From an uncultured Clostridia bacterium (lineage in GTDB: Bacteria > Bacillota > Clostridia > Christensenellales > Borkfalkiaceae): DNA of 32,194 nucleotides. The position numbers and the translations under genes were made by a program. The notes under the pieces are model-generated. The model did not search any database, was not told the DNA's origin, and was given only the letters and a program-made list of their open reading frames with translations. The DNA is taken from the NCBI GenBank assembly GCA_947625605.1, contig CANQOY010000014.1, forward strand, positions 1 through 32,194, read 5' to 3'. Of the stretch, positions 17,899 through 24,341 are shown in pieces. Numbering within the stretch: position 1 is the first letter of the stretch; every line of letters starts with the position of its first letter.

Positions 17899-18657
17899 AT
17901 GGAACAGGCGAAAATCGGGCGATTTTTGAAAGCGGTCAGAACGGAGAAAAAATTCACGCAGCGTCAGGTGGCGCAATCGTTGGAGATCTCGGAAAAGACG
18001 GTTTCCAAGTGGGAGACGGGCGGCGGCCTGCCCGAAGTCGGCCTGATGCTGCCGCTCTGCAAGCTGCTCGGCATCAGCGTCAACGAGCTGTTATCGGGCG
18101 AACGGCTCGACGAGACGCAATACGAGAAGAGGGCGGAGCAGAATATTTCGGCCGCCGACGCCAAAAGCAGGGGAGCCGAGGACCTGTTGATCCGCGAATA
18201 CATGGAGAAATGCGTCCTGCGGCACTTCACGGCAAACGCGGAGGACGTCGGCCTGCTGCAAAAATGCTATTGTCCGACCATGCCCGTCAAGGCGATCGAG
18301 GCGATGATCGGCGATTGGAACTCGCTCGACTATCGGGGCAAATACTTCGAAATGTTTGCCATCGTTCGGGCGGGAAACGTCGTCGGCACCCTCTCCCTGT
18401 ACGAACATTCGAAGAGCGTCGTTTCCATCGGCATCGAGCTGTTCTTGGGCTGTTGCGGGCAGGGGCACGGCACGGCCGCCATGGAGCGGGCCTTGGAGAT
18501 CTGCGGGGAAAAGGGCTATCAAATCGTCTATCAGCAGGTGCGCACCGACAATCTCGCGAGCATCAAGCTCCATCGCAAAGTTGGCTTTGAGACGGATGAT
18601 TATGTCTACAAGAATCAACGCGGCCACGACGTCGTGCTGTTTTTCAAATCGCTGTAA
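17899..18657 (+). CDS. HTH (XRE/Cro) regulator fused to a GNAT N-acetyltransferase
   Basis: This is a 252-residue cytoplasmic protein. ATG 17899 is chosen because AGGAG (17885-17889) lies 9 bases upstream and it opens directly into the HTH domain. Residues 5-65 are a classic HTH_3 domain (FTQRQVAQSLEISEKTVSKWE). Residues of about 105-252 are a GNAT acetyltransferase fold. The acetyl-CoA-binding loop is visible at 187-194 (GQGHGTAAM), followed by the 'N-AS-KLH-K-GF' signature (218-230). The substrate is unknown. The fusion suggests a regulator whose DNA binding is coupled to a small-molecule or protein acetylation activity, but the sequence does not show which genes it controls. It stands alone between two minus-strand surface protein genes. 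Confidence 0.88.
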   Translation: MEQAKIGRFLKAVRTEKKFTQRQVAQSLEISEKTVSKWETGGGLPEVGLMLPLCKLLGISVNELLSGERLDETQYEKRAEQNISAADAKSRGAEDLLIREYMEKCVLRHFTANAEDVGLLQKCYCPTMPVKAIEAMIGDWNSLDYRGKYFEMFAIVRAGNVVGTLSLYEHSKSVVSIGIELFLGCCGQGHGTAAMERALEICGEKGYQIVYQQVRTDNLASIKLHRKVGFETDDYVYKNQRGHDVVLFFKSL

Positions 18658-18691
18658 CGCGTTTTCCCCTGATTTTTTATTGGGCAATCAC

Positions 18692-18720
18692 AAAACCTCG
18701 GCGCAGTCCGCCGAGGTTTT
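18692..18720. terminator. Bidirectional rho-independent terminator
   Basis: A perfect 12-bp stem, AAAACCTCGGCG (18692-18703) with CGCCGAGGTTTT (18709-18720), encloses a 5-base loop. The stem carries A and T runs at both ends, so it can stop the HTH-GNAT transcript on the plus strand. It can also stop the lipoprotein transcript arriving on the minus strand. Confidence 0.9.
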
Positions 18721-18833
18721 TGCATGGAGTTGTTTGTTCGATTTTGTTTGAGTTTTACGCTCTTTCGTGGGGATGGTTTTCGGACATGGTATAGGGGAAT
18801 AACGTCAGGCGGTGATTTGCACAAGGTGGGGGA

Positions 18834-21125
18834 TCACTTCCGACGCGCGGGCTTTTTTCGGCCCTCTGCCTCGGGCTGTTCGCCGCAAGAATGGGGGAGA
18901 AGGGCCGCCATGCCGCTTGCGGGCGCCGCCTGCCAACGCAACTCGGACACAGCGATCGTGCCCTCCACGTCACAGGAAAACATGATCATCAGCCAAAGGG
19001 AGGGCTCATCGGCCCTCTCGGTATATTCGATTTCAAAACCCTGCCAAGGGGATTGCATGATGCCCATCAGGCCGTTCACATAGACGGTGCATTCCGCCTC
19101 CGTGCCGTAGAACAGATCGAGTTCGAGCTCGAGCTCAAACGAAAGGGTATAGTCCGTGCCCGCCGCGTTGTTTGGATTTTTGAAAAAGATTTCCAGCGCT
19201 GCCCCTGCCGTGAATTGCAGTGAGAAGGAGGTATCCGTCACGTCATCGGCGAAGTTGTTGTCCACATACGCCCCGCTATAATACCACGCACCCGCGTGTT
19301 CGAGCGCATCCTGCGCGGTGCCTTCGAGAAAGGTCTTCGGCAGGATCTTCGGGATCTCCACCTCTTGGGTGGCGGAATACTCCTTGCCGCCGAAAGAAAC
19401 GCTTGCGGTGTACGTCGTCTTGCCGGGCTGATCGCAGGTCGCGGGCTCCGTCTCCTCGTCGAGTTCCCCGTCCGCAACACGCTCGGTGTGGCTGCAGCTG
19501 CCCACATCGCAGGTGAACGTCGCCGCCGCGGAGGTGTAGCCGCTCTCTGCGCTTTCCGTCCAACTCCATGCGGGATCGCCGTAATGATGGTCCGTAATTG
19601 TGATCTCGTAGGTCGCGGTAAATTCTTCGTTCGGATCATAGGTCACCGTCACGGTTTGAGCCCCAACCTCGGACATGGTAGGCTCGGAAACGGTGTAATC
19701 TTTCGTCTCCTCTTTCTTGCCGTCGTTGTATACGAGCCGAACGACCAGCCCCGCATGGTTGAATTCGCTCCCCACATGGAACTCTGTGGTAGCTCCGCTC
19801 GCATCCGCCTCGATGCCCGTGAGAACGGGCCAGATGACGGGCGCGTCGTTTCCCACATGCCAAAGGTCATCCTCTCCCGTCGCGCTATCGGAATAGAAGT
19901 AGACGCTCTTACTTTCGGCAAGCTCCTTCCACGCCGAAGTGTTCCACTCATCCCGCGTGCCGCGGTAGAAGAGTTTGGCTTCGGGGAAAGGATCGCCCTC
20001 CGTAGAGACCGCGCCGCCCGCCACGGGAAGCACCACCGCTTGCAAAGGAGTTCCCGCAAAGGCGTCCTTTCCGATAAAGGCAAGGCTCTCAGAGAGCTCG
20101 ACCGTCGTGATCTGCGTGCCTTGGAACACTTCCGCCGCGATGAGGTTGATCTCCTCTGCCACGCGGTAGAAGAACGCCTCGCTCTCCTCCGCCCTTGCAC
20201 GGCGGGCCGAAACGGCTTTCAGAGTATCATGGTCGGTATATTCGCTCTCTTGGAAGTCGAGCAGATAGCTGCTGTTTATGAGGGAGCCGTTCTCCCAATT
20301 CTCCTCGGCTGCATAATAGGGGGTATCTTCGAGAATGCCCGCGCCGATGGAGACGAGGCCTTCGGGGAGTTCGATCTCCGCCACCTGTGTGCCCGCGAAG
20401 GCGGCGTCGCCGATCGTCTTGACACCCTCTTCGATGACAACCGAAGTCACTTCCGTATTGCCCTTGAAGGCATCTTTCTCTACTTCCACGGGTTTGCCCT
20501 CGATCTCGCCGGGGATGACGACGCGGCCCGAGGCCTCCTTCGAACCCGTGACCGTGACGGTATCGCCCTCGGCGTCTTCCACGATCTTGAAAGGTGCCTT
20601 TGCGCCGCAGTAGACGCAATATCCGTCCGCGCCGTACAGGTGCGCGTCGGGATCGGCGGGAAGGATCACCGCCGCGGATTCCCCGCACGTCTCACACATG
20701 TGGATCCCGATGCCCGGCACCACGCAGTACGGCTGATAGATCGTGTAGATCTCCCCGAAGCTGTGTTCTTCGCAAGGCTCCTGTGCGGCGCGCAGTTCAT
20801 ACGTCTCCCGCCTGCCGCCTGCATATGTCACCGTCACGCGGTCCCCTTCCGCCGCGAGTTCGGTGTATTCTTCCTTTTCCCAACCGCGCTCCGCGGTCTT
20901 GCGGTACAGCGTTCCCGTCGCCGCGTCGAGGCAGATGTCTCCCGCTTCCCCAAGCGATGCCTCAGGCGCGCCGCCCAAAACAAGCACGGATCCCGGCGCA
21001 CTGTCCTCTGCGTCCGCTCCCGGATCTTTCGCGCCGCATGCGCTCACCCCGAGCGCCGCCGCTAAACCCAAAAACATACACAAAATGACAGATAACTTGC
21101 CGCGCGATGCTGCAATACCATTCAT
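18834..21125 (-). CDS. Surface lipoprotein with BspA-type LRR and bacterial Ig-like domain
   Basis: This is a 763-residue protein. The start at ATG 21125 is chosen because it leads directly into a lipoprotein signal and has AAGG 8 bases upstream; a longer in-frame start would put a hydrophobic stretch before it and overlap the promoter. Candidate lipidated Cys30 sits in GVSACG. A Cys-containing region (about 125-165, two C-x2-C pairs) precedes LRR_5/BspA-type repeats (about 170-270 and 300-360: VTSVVIEEGVKTIGDAAFAG). A group-3 bacterial Ig-like domain follows at about 430-510 (GIEADASG ... YDPNEEFTATYEI), then a 'CDVGSCSH' segment. The C-terminus is a beta-rich, possibly carbohydrate-binding domain (about 600-740). 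It is related in style, not sequence-identical, to the two giant surface proteins to its left. Probable adhesin or ligand-binding lipoprotein. Confidence 0.82.
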   Translation of the reverse strand: MNGIAASRGKLSVILCMFLGLAAALGVSACGAKDPGADAEDSAPGSVLVLGGAPEASLGEAGDICLDAATGTLYRKTAERGWEKEEYTELAAEGDRVTVTYAGGRRETYELRAAQEPCEEHSFGEIYTIYQPYCVVPGIGIHMCETCGESAAVILPADPDAHLYGADGYCVYCGAKAPFKIVEDAEGDTVTVTGSKEASGRVVIPGEIEGKPVEVEKDAFKGNTEVTSVVIEEGVKTIGDAAFAGTQVAEIELPEGLVSIGAGILEDTPYYAAEENWENGSLINSSYLLDFQESEYTDHDTLKAVSARRARAEESEAFFYRVAEEINLIAAEVFQGTQITTVELSESLAFIGKDAFAGTPLQAVVLPVAGGAVSTEGDPFPEAKLFYRGTRDEWNTSAWKELAESKSVYFYSDSATGEDDLWHVGNDAPVIWPVLTGIEADASGATTEFHVGSEFNHAGLVVRLVYNDGKKEETKDYTVSEPTMSEVGAQTVTVTYDPNEEFTATYEITITDHHYGDPAWSWTESAESGYTSAAATFTCDVGSCSHTERVADGELDEETEPATCDQPGKTTYTASVSFGGKEYSATQEVEIPKILPKTFLEGTAQDALEHAGAWYYSGAYVDNNFADDVTDTSFSLQFTAGAALEIFFKNPNNAAGTDYTLSFELELELDLFYGTEAECTVYVNGLMGIMQSPWQGFEIEYTERADEPSLWLMIMFSCDVEGTIAVSELRWQAAPASGMAALLPHSCGEQPEAEGRKKPARRK

Positions 21126-21162
21126 AATTATGCCTTCGTAAAAAAAGATTTCGGATAGACAA

Positions 21163-21191
21163 AATATAACAAAAAAAGCAATGTGTGTCAA
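21163..21191 (-). promoter_or_regulatory. Near-consensus sigma-A promoter for the LRR/Ig lipoprotein
   Basis: On the minus strand a perfect TTGACA (21191-21186), a 17-base spacer and TATATT (21168-21163) lie about 38 bases upstream of ATG 21125. Confidence 0.8.
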
Positions 21192-21232
21192 ATATATTTC
21201 GGCAAAGTGTAGAATTTTTCCGAAAAATTTTT

Positions 21233-21266
21233 AACAAAGGCGGCTCTGCGGAAATGCAGGGCCGCC
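21233..21266 (-). terminator. Rho-independent terminator of spoIIE
   Basis: An 11-bp stem, GGCGGCTCTGC (21239-21249) with GCAGGGCCGCC (21256-21266), contains one G-U pair. Read on the minus strand it is followed by TTTGTT. It lies about 94 bases past the spoIIE stop codon. Confidence 0.7.
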
Positions 21267-21359
21267 GTATCTATAATAGATAAAAATGACAGATAGAGCT
21301 TTTACGTGGGTACCATGTCGCGGGGAAACGCTTAAAAATACCTCGCGGCGGGTGCCATG

Positions 21360-23630
21360 TTATGCGCTTTTGGTCAGTTTGACGGCGACCACCGTCATAT
21401 CGTCCTCCGCACGGTCGCGATAGCGGCCGAGCGCATTTTTGAGGATCTCCTCGGCGAGCGACTGCGGGTTCAAAGGGTGCAGGCGGGAGAGATAGGCGCA
21501 CAGTTCGGAATTGGAGCCGAATGCCGTCGTCACGCCGTCGCTCATAAAGACGAGGAAGTCGTCCTGTTTGAGCTCCACCCGAAGGCAGGCGGGGTGGACG
21601 GCTTCCAGTGCGCCGATGGGGAGGGATTCCCCCTCCAACACTTGCAGCGTCTCTCCCGAGAGCACGAATCCCACGGGCGAGCCGATCTTCACCACGTCCG
21701 CGATCCCCGTGTCGAGGTTGACGGCCGCGAGATCGAGGCACGAGAAGGTCTCCTCCGCCGAAAAGGCGATGAGATTGTTGACGGTAGAGAGCACCGTCTC
21801 CGAGGGCATGCCCGCCTTGTAGAAGCTTTCGAGCAGGGAGAGCGTGCGGTCGGAGACATTCCTCGCCTCCTCGCCGCTGCCCATGCCGTCGGAGAGGGCG
21901 ACGATGAACCGCCTCTCGTCGATTTTGAGGATGGAGTGGGTATCGCCGCTCGCGATCTCCCCCTCCTTGGGGCATGCCGCAACGCCGAAGGCCGCGTCGA
22001 AGTCCGGCTTCTTCTTCAAGACGAAGCAGGCCCGGTCCGCGGTCAAGGGGATCTTTTCGCAGAGGGCGAGAGGGAGGCCGAGCGCCTTGGAGGCGATCTC
22101 CGCGATCCGCTTTCCCTCCGTGCGGCTTTCGAGCGTGAGGGTGACGGTATAGCCCGCGCCCTCGCCGTAGAGGAAGATCTCGGAACTCAGGAGCCCTTCG
22201 CGCGCGAGTGCGCCGTAGAGTAAATTTTCTTCATCCGAAAAGACGTACTCCTCGCTCTGTTGGAGGGCGATGTCGCGGAGGATCTCGCTCACGCCGTGCG
22301 CCTGTTGGGCGAGCAGCCGCCTTCCCTCGCGGGCCGCTTCCAGCTCCGCCGCAACCCTTGTATAGTCGGCGAGCTGTTTGTTGAGGGAGAAGAGCAGCCC
22401 GCCCGCATTGCAGCATGCCTTGGAGATCTCGAAGGGGAGGTCGATGAGGTTGACCCGTCCCTTTGCCTTGCCCACGGCGATCATTTTGTCCATGCTCTCA
22501 AAGACGCCCGCATGCTCGCAGGCCTTGCGGCGTTCGCAGCCCGTGCAGAGGGAGGCGACGAGCTTTTCTTTGAGCTGCGCTCCCGCGCGGTCGGGGCCAT
22601 CGGGGAAGTCGAAGGCGTTTTCGATCTCGCGGAAGAGGGAACTCACCTCGTAGAGCTGTTCTCCCACCGCACGGCGGCTGCGGTTGACGGCGATGCGCGG
22701 CAGGGTGCGTTCGCGGTAGAAGAGCAGGCTCCGCTTGGCGCGGCGGAGGAGCTTTTCGGGCACGCACACCGCGAGGATCACGGGGATCGCACACCCGAGA
22801 AGGGTGAGGACGATCTGCACCGTCGTTCCGCCGTAGAGGCCCTCGAAGTACATGGCGGCGGGGAAGGCGACCATGAGGCTCACGGCCGAGGCGATCCTTC
22901 CGTAGCCCGTAAAGAGTAGAGCGATGCAGGCGTAGAGGGCATACTCCGCGAGGGGGACCGCGCTGCCCGTAATCACCGCCGTGGGGATGGCGAGCACGAC
23001 GGAAAAGGGCACTGCCGCGGCGGATCTCAGCAGGATGACGGAGAAGAGGAGCGCCGTAAGCGAGAGCGCAGAAAAGACGGTCATGCCGAGCGAAGAGAGG
23101 ATACCCATGCCCGCGAACAGCCACATAATTGTGAGCTCGGCGAGCTCGGAAGCGGGCAGGCGGCAGCGAAATACGCGGTGCAGCAGGGCGGACATGCCCC
23201 CCTCAAACAGCAGGGAAAGCACGGCCGTGAATGCGCCGATGACGAGCTTTTGCAGGATGACGGAAAAGGGGAAGATCCCGTAGCCCGCATGCGGAAACAG
23301 GAAGAGAAAGGGGAGCTGGGCGGCGGCCGCGTAGAGGATGCGCTCGTACCCCATCCTCCTTTGGAATCTGCGGTAGATGCAGGCGACGAGGATGAGGAAG
23401 GCGGCCTGCACGGCGGCCGAGAGGGAGGCATAGAGCGAGAGGGAGACGGCCGAGGCGAGCACATACTGCGCACCCGAAAGGAAAGGGTTGAGGCCGCAGG
23501 CGACGGCGGCGAAGAAGAGCGCAAAGGAGAGGGGCTCGCGCATGGGCAACGCAAAGTTGCAAAAGACCATGCCCGCCGCCAGCGCCGCATATCCCGACGC
23601 CGTCTTGAAAGAGATCGACTTTTTTTTCAT
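21360..23630 (-). CDS. spoIIE: Stage II sporulation protein E, membrane-bound PP2C-type serine phosphatase
   Basis: This 756-residue protein is the phosphatase that, in the family, dephosphorylates SpoIIAA to release sigma-F in the forespore and acts at the asymmetric division septum. Residues of about 10-300 contain roughly ten hydrophobic helices, the family's membrane domain. A central region carries a conserved-looking Cys cluster (CTGCERRKAC, about 362-371). The C-terminal phosphatase (about 540-753) has the metal-binding signature SDGMGSG with Asp581, a second 'MSDGVTTAF', and EDDMTVV with Asp743/Asp744. It is slightly shorter than the Bacillus subtilis protein (about 830 residues) but complete. 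The start at ATG 23630 has AGG 7-8 bases upstream. It is monocistronic. A perfect TATAAT and Spo0A-like boxes lie upstream, and a structured RNA gene is immediately upstream on the same strand. Confidence 0.95.
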   Translation of the reverse strand: MKKKSISFKTASGYAALAAGMVFCNFALPMREPLSFALFFAAVACGLNPFLSGAQYVLASAVSLSLYASLSAAVQAAFLILVACIYRRFQRRMGYERILYAAAAQLPFLFLFPHAGYGIFPFSVILQKLVIGAFTAVLSLLFEGGMSALLHRVFRCRLPASELAELTIMWLFAGMGILSSLGMTVFSALSLTALLFSVILLRSAAAVPFSVVLAIPTAVITGSAVPLAEYALYACIALLFTGYGRIASAVSLMVAFPAAMYFEGLYGGTTVQIVLTLLGCAIPVILAVCVPEKLLRRAKRSLLFYRERTLPRIAVNRSRRAVGEQLYEVSSLFREIENAFDFPDGPDRAGAQLKEKLVASLCTGCERRKACEHAGVFESMDKMIAVGKAKGRVNLIDLPFEISKACCNAGGLLFSLNKQLADYTRVAAELEAAREGRRLLAQQAHGVSEILRDIALQQSEEYVFSDEENLLYGALAREGLLSSEIFLYGEGAGYTVTLTLESRTEGKRIAEIASKALGLPLALCEKIPLTADRACFVLKKKPDFDAAFGVAACPKEGEIASGDTHSILKIDERRFIVALSDGMGSGEEARNVSDRTLSLLESFYKAGMPSETVLSTVNNLIAFSAEETFSCLDLAAVNLDTGIADVVKIGSPVGFVLSGETLQVLEGESLPIGALEAVHPACLRVELKQDDFLVFMSDGVTTAFGSNSELCAYLSRLHPLNPQSLAEEILKNALGRYRDRAEDDMTVVAVKLTKSA

Positions 23631-23657
23631 ACTGACCTGCCCATATGTTTTTCCGCA

Positions 23658-23712
23658 ATTATAGTGGAAAACGGGGGAAAAGCGGGCGGGGAATTTGTCT
23701 GAATTTGTCCGA
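23658..23712 (-). promoter_or_regulatory. spoIIE promoter with candidate tandem Spo0A boxes
   Basis: On the minus strand TATAAT occupies 23663-23658, with no consensus -35 upstream, as expected for an activator-dependent promoter. At 23691-23710 a 10-base unit is directly repeated: GAATTTGTCT then GAATTTGTCC. It contains TTTGTC followed by (T)GAA or (C)GAT, close to the 0A box TTTGTCGAA. The 10-bp phase and the placement around -40 to -60 match Spo0A-activated promoters. Confidence 0.5.
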
Positions 23713-23736
23713 TCTCGCCAAAAGCGGGGCAGACAG

Positions 23737-23764
23737 CAAAATCCCCGCGCAACCGCACGGGGAT
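23737..23764 (-). terminator. Intrinsic terminator of the structured RNA unit
   Basis: A 10-bp stem, ATCCCCGCGC (23741-23750) with GCACGGGGAT (23755-23764), contains one wobble pair and a 4-base loop. Read on the minus strand it ends in TTTTGC. It lies before the spoIIE promoter, separating the two units. Confidence 0.82.
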
Positions 23765-23869
23765 AAACACTCTGATTTTGTTGTAGAGGGGCGACGGGAT
23801 CGCTCGACGCTCTCTGGTGCGGGCCTCGGCCCTGCGCGGGATGTTACTCTGCCGCGCCGCTTCCGTCGA

Positions 23870-23902
23870 TTATTTTTCCGCCCCTGTCATAAATGTGTAC
23901 AT
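23870..23902 (-). CDS. Tiny ORF MYTFMTGAEK inside the structured RNA (doubtful coding)
   Basis: AGGAGG, a near-perfect Shine-Dalgarno sequence, lies about 8-9 bases before an ATG at 23902 that opens a 10-codon ORF. The ATG itself is part of the sequence predicted to form the pseudoknot. No family is recognised. It is as likely to be conserved RNA sequence (GAGGAAAGTCC precedes the ATG) as a peptide. Confidence 0.2.
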   Translation of the reverse strand: MYTFMTGAEK

Positions 23903-23919
23903 TGGACTTTCCTCCTGCC

Positions 23920-23946
23920 TTAGAGTTCCAAGACCCTGAGTTTCAT
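23920..23946 (-). CDS. Tiny ORF MKLRVLEL inside the structured RNA (doubtful coding)
   Basis: On the minus strand GGAGG lies 9 bases upstream of an ATG that opens an 8-codon ORF encoding MKLRVLEL. The GGAGG overlaps the loop and closing base pair of the 8-bp hairpin, and the ATG lies in its 3' arm, so translation would require unfolding. It may be a regulatory micropeptide or simply structural sequence. No homologue is recognised. Confidence 0.2.
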   Translation of the reverse strand: MKLRVLEL

Positions 23947-24131
23947 ATCGATGTACCTCCGATATGAGATTTTTCGGAAGCCTTCCGTCCTCCCTCTCGG
24001 CTTCCCTATGGCGGCGCCGCCTCGGCGCTTGTTGTTTGCCCCCGGAAAAGGGTTTACATGATCATGGGAGTAGACCGCCTTTTCTTGTTTGAAAGTAACT
24101 TTTTTTGTGTGTCACTTTCATTTACACCCTC

Positions 24132-24159
24132 ATTATAGCACAAGATCGGAATCTGTCAA
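24132..24159 (-). promoter_or_regulatory. Consensus sigma-A promoter of the structured RNA
   Basis: On the minus strand a perfect TTGACA (24159-24154), a 16-base spacer and a perfect TATAAT (24137-24132) are present. This is among the strongest promoters in the window and supports abundant transcription of a noncoding product. Confidence 0.88.
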
Positions 24160-24163
24160 GGGG

Positions 24164-24185
24164 TTTCGGAAAAATTTTTCCGAAA
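24164..24185. promoter_or_regulatory. 22-bp perfect palindrome, possible operator
   Basis: TTTCGGAAAAA (24164-24174) is followed directly by its exact reverse complement TTTTTCCGAAA (24175-24185). It sits 5 bases upstream of the -35 of the structured RNA and about 120 bases upstream of the divergent extended -10. The binding factor is unknown. Confidence 0.4.
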
Positions 24186-24301
24186 TTTTTTCGGACGCGG
24201 TTTGCGGCGGCCCCGCTCTCCTCCCGCAGGCGGGGAAATGATGAAATCGTGCCTGTATATGATCAGATTATGCCATCAATGCGCTCTGTACGCGCGAAAT
24301 C

Positions 24302-24310
24302 TGTTACAAT
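24302..24310 (+). promoter_or_regulatory. Extended -10 promoter for the GDPD gene
   Basis: TG-T-TACAAT (TACAAT at 24305-24310) lies about 31 bases upstream of the TTG start codon. No clear -35 is seen. Confidence 0.45.
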
Positions 24311-24341
24311 GAAGAAAAGATAAGGATAGGGAGGAAAAATT

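Larger units (their letters stand above)
23737..24125 (-). ncRNA. Candidate large structured ncRNA upstream of spoIIE (raiA-type RNA to be tested)
   Basis: This is a complete transcription unit without a conventional gene. A consensus promoter (24159-24132) predicts a start near 24125, and an intrinsic terminator ends it near 23737. The ~390-nt RNA has many helices, given here in plus coordinates: 24091-24099/24111-24119; 23976-23982/23999-24005 (GGAAGCC with GGCTTCC); 23943-23950/23960-23967 (8 bp perfect); 23880-23884 plus 23863-23867 with 23788-23797; 23834-23839/23852-23857; and 23821-23824/23829-23832. The loop of the 8-bp hairpin (23951-23956) is perfectly complementary to 23897-23902, which predicts a pseudoknot. 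Two very short SD-preceded ORFs lie within the fold. Size, GGAGG-containing loops and clostridial context fit known large ncRNA families. I suspect the raiA motif, but cannot align it here. A cis-acting leader for spoIIE is less likely because a terminator and a separate promoter intervene. Confidence 0.7.

Noticed and set aside
21271-21975. Minus-strand alternative frame overlapping the 3' end of spoIIE
   Set aside because: It is an out-of-frame shadow with Arg/Gly-rich low-complexity content and no start signal.
23903-23915. GAGGAAAGTCC in the structured RNA, a hallmark of RNase P RNA
   Set aside because: The other conserved regions of RNase P RNA are not visible in the ~390-nt transcript, so the 11-base match alone is insufficient.
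24062-24121. 19-codon ORF at the 5' end of the structured RNA (starts MKVTHKK)
   Set aside because: Its ATG is only about 4 bases from the predicted transcription start with no room for an SD, and it overlaps a stable hairpin. Probably chance.
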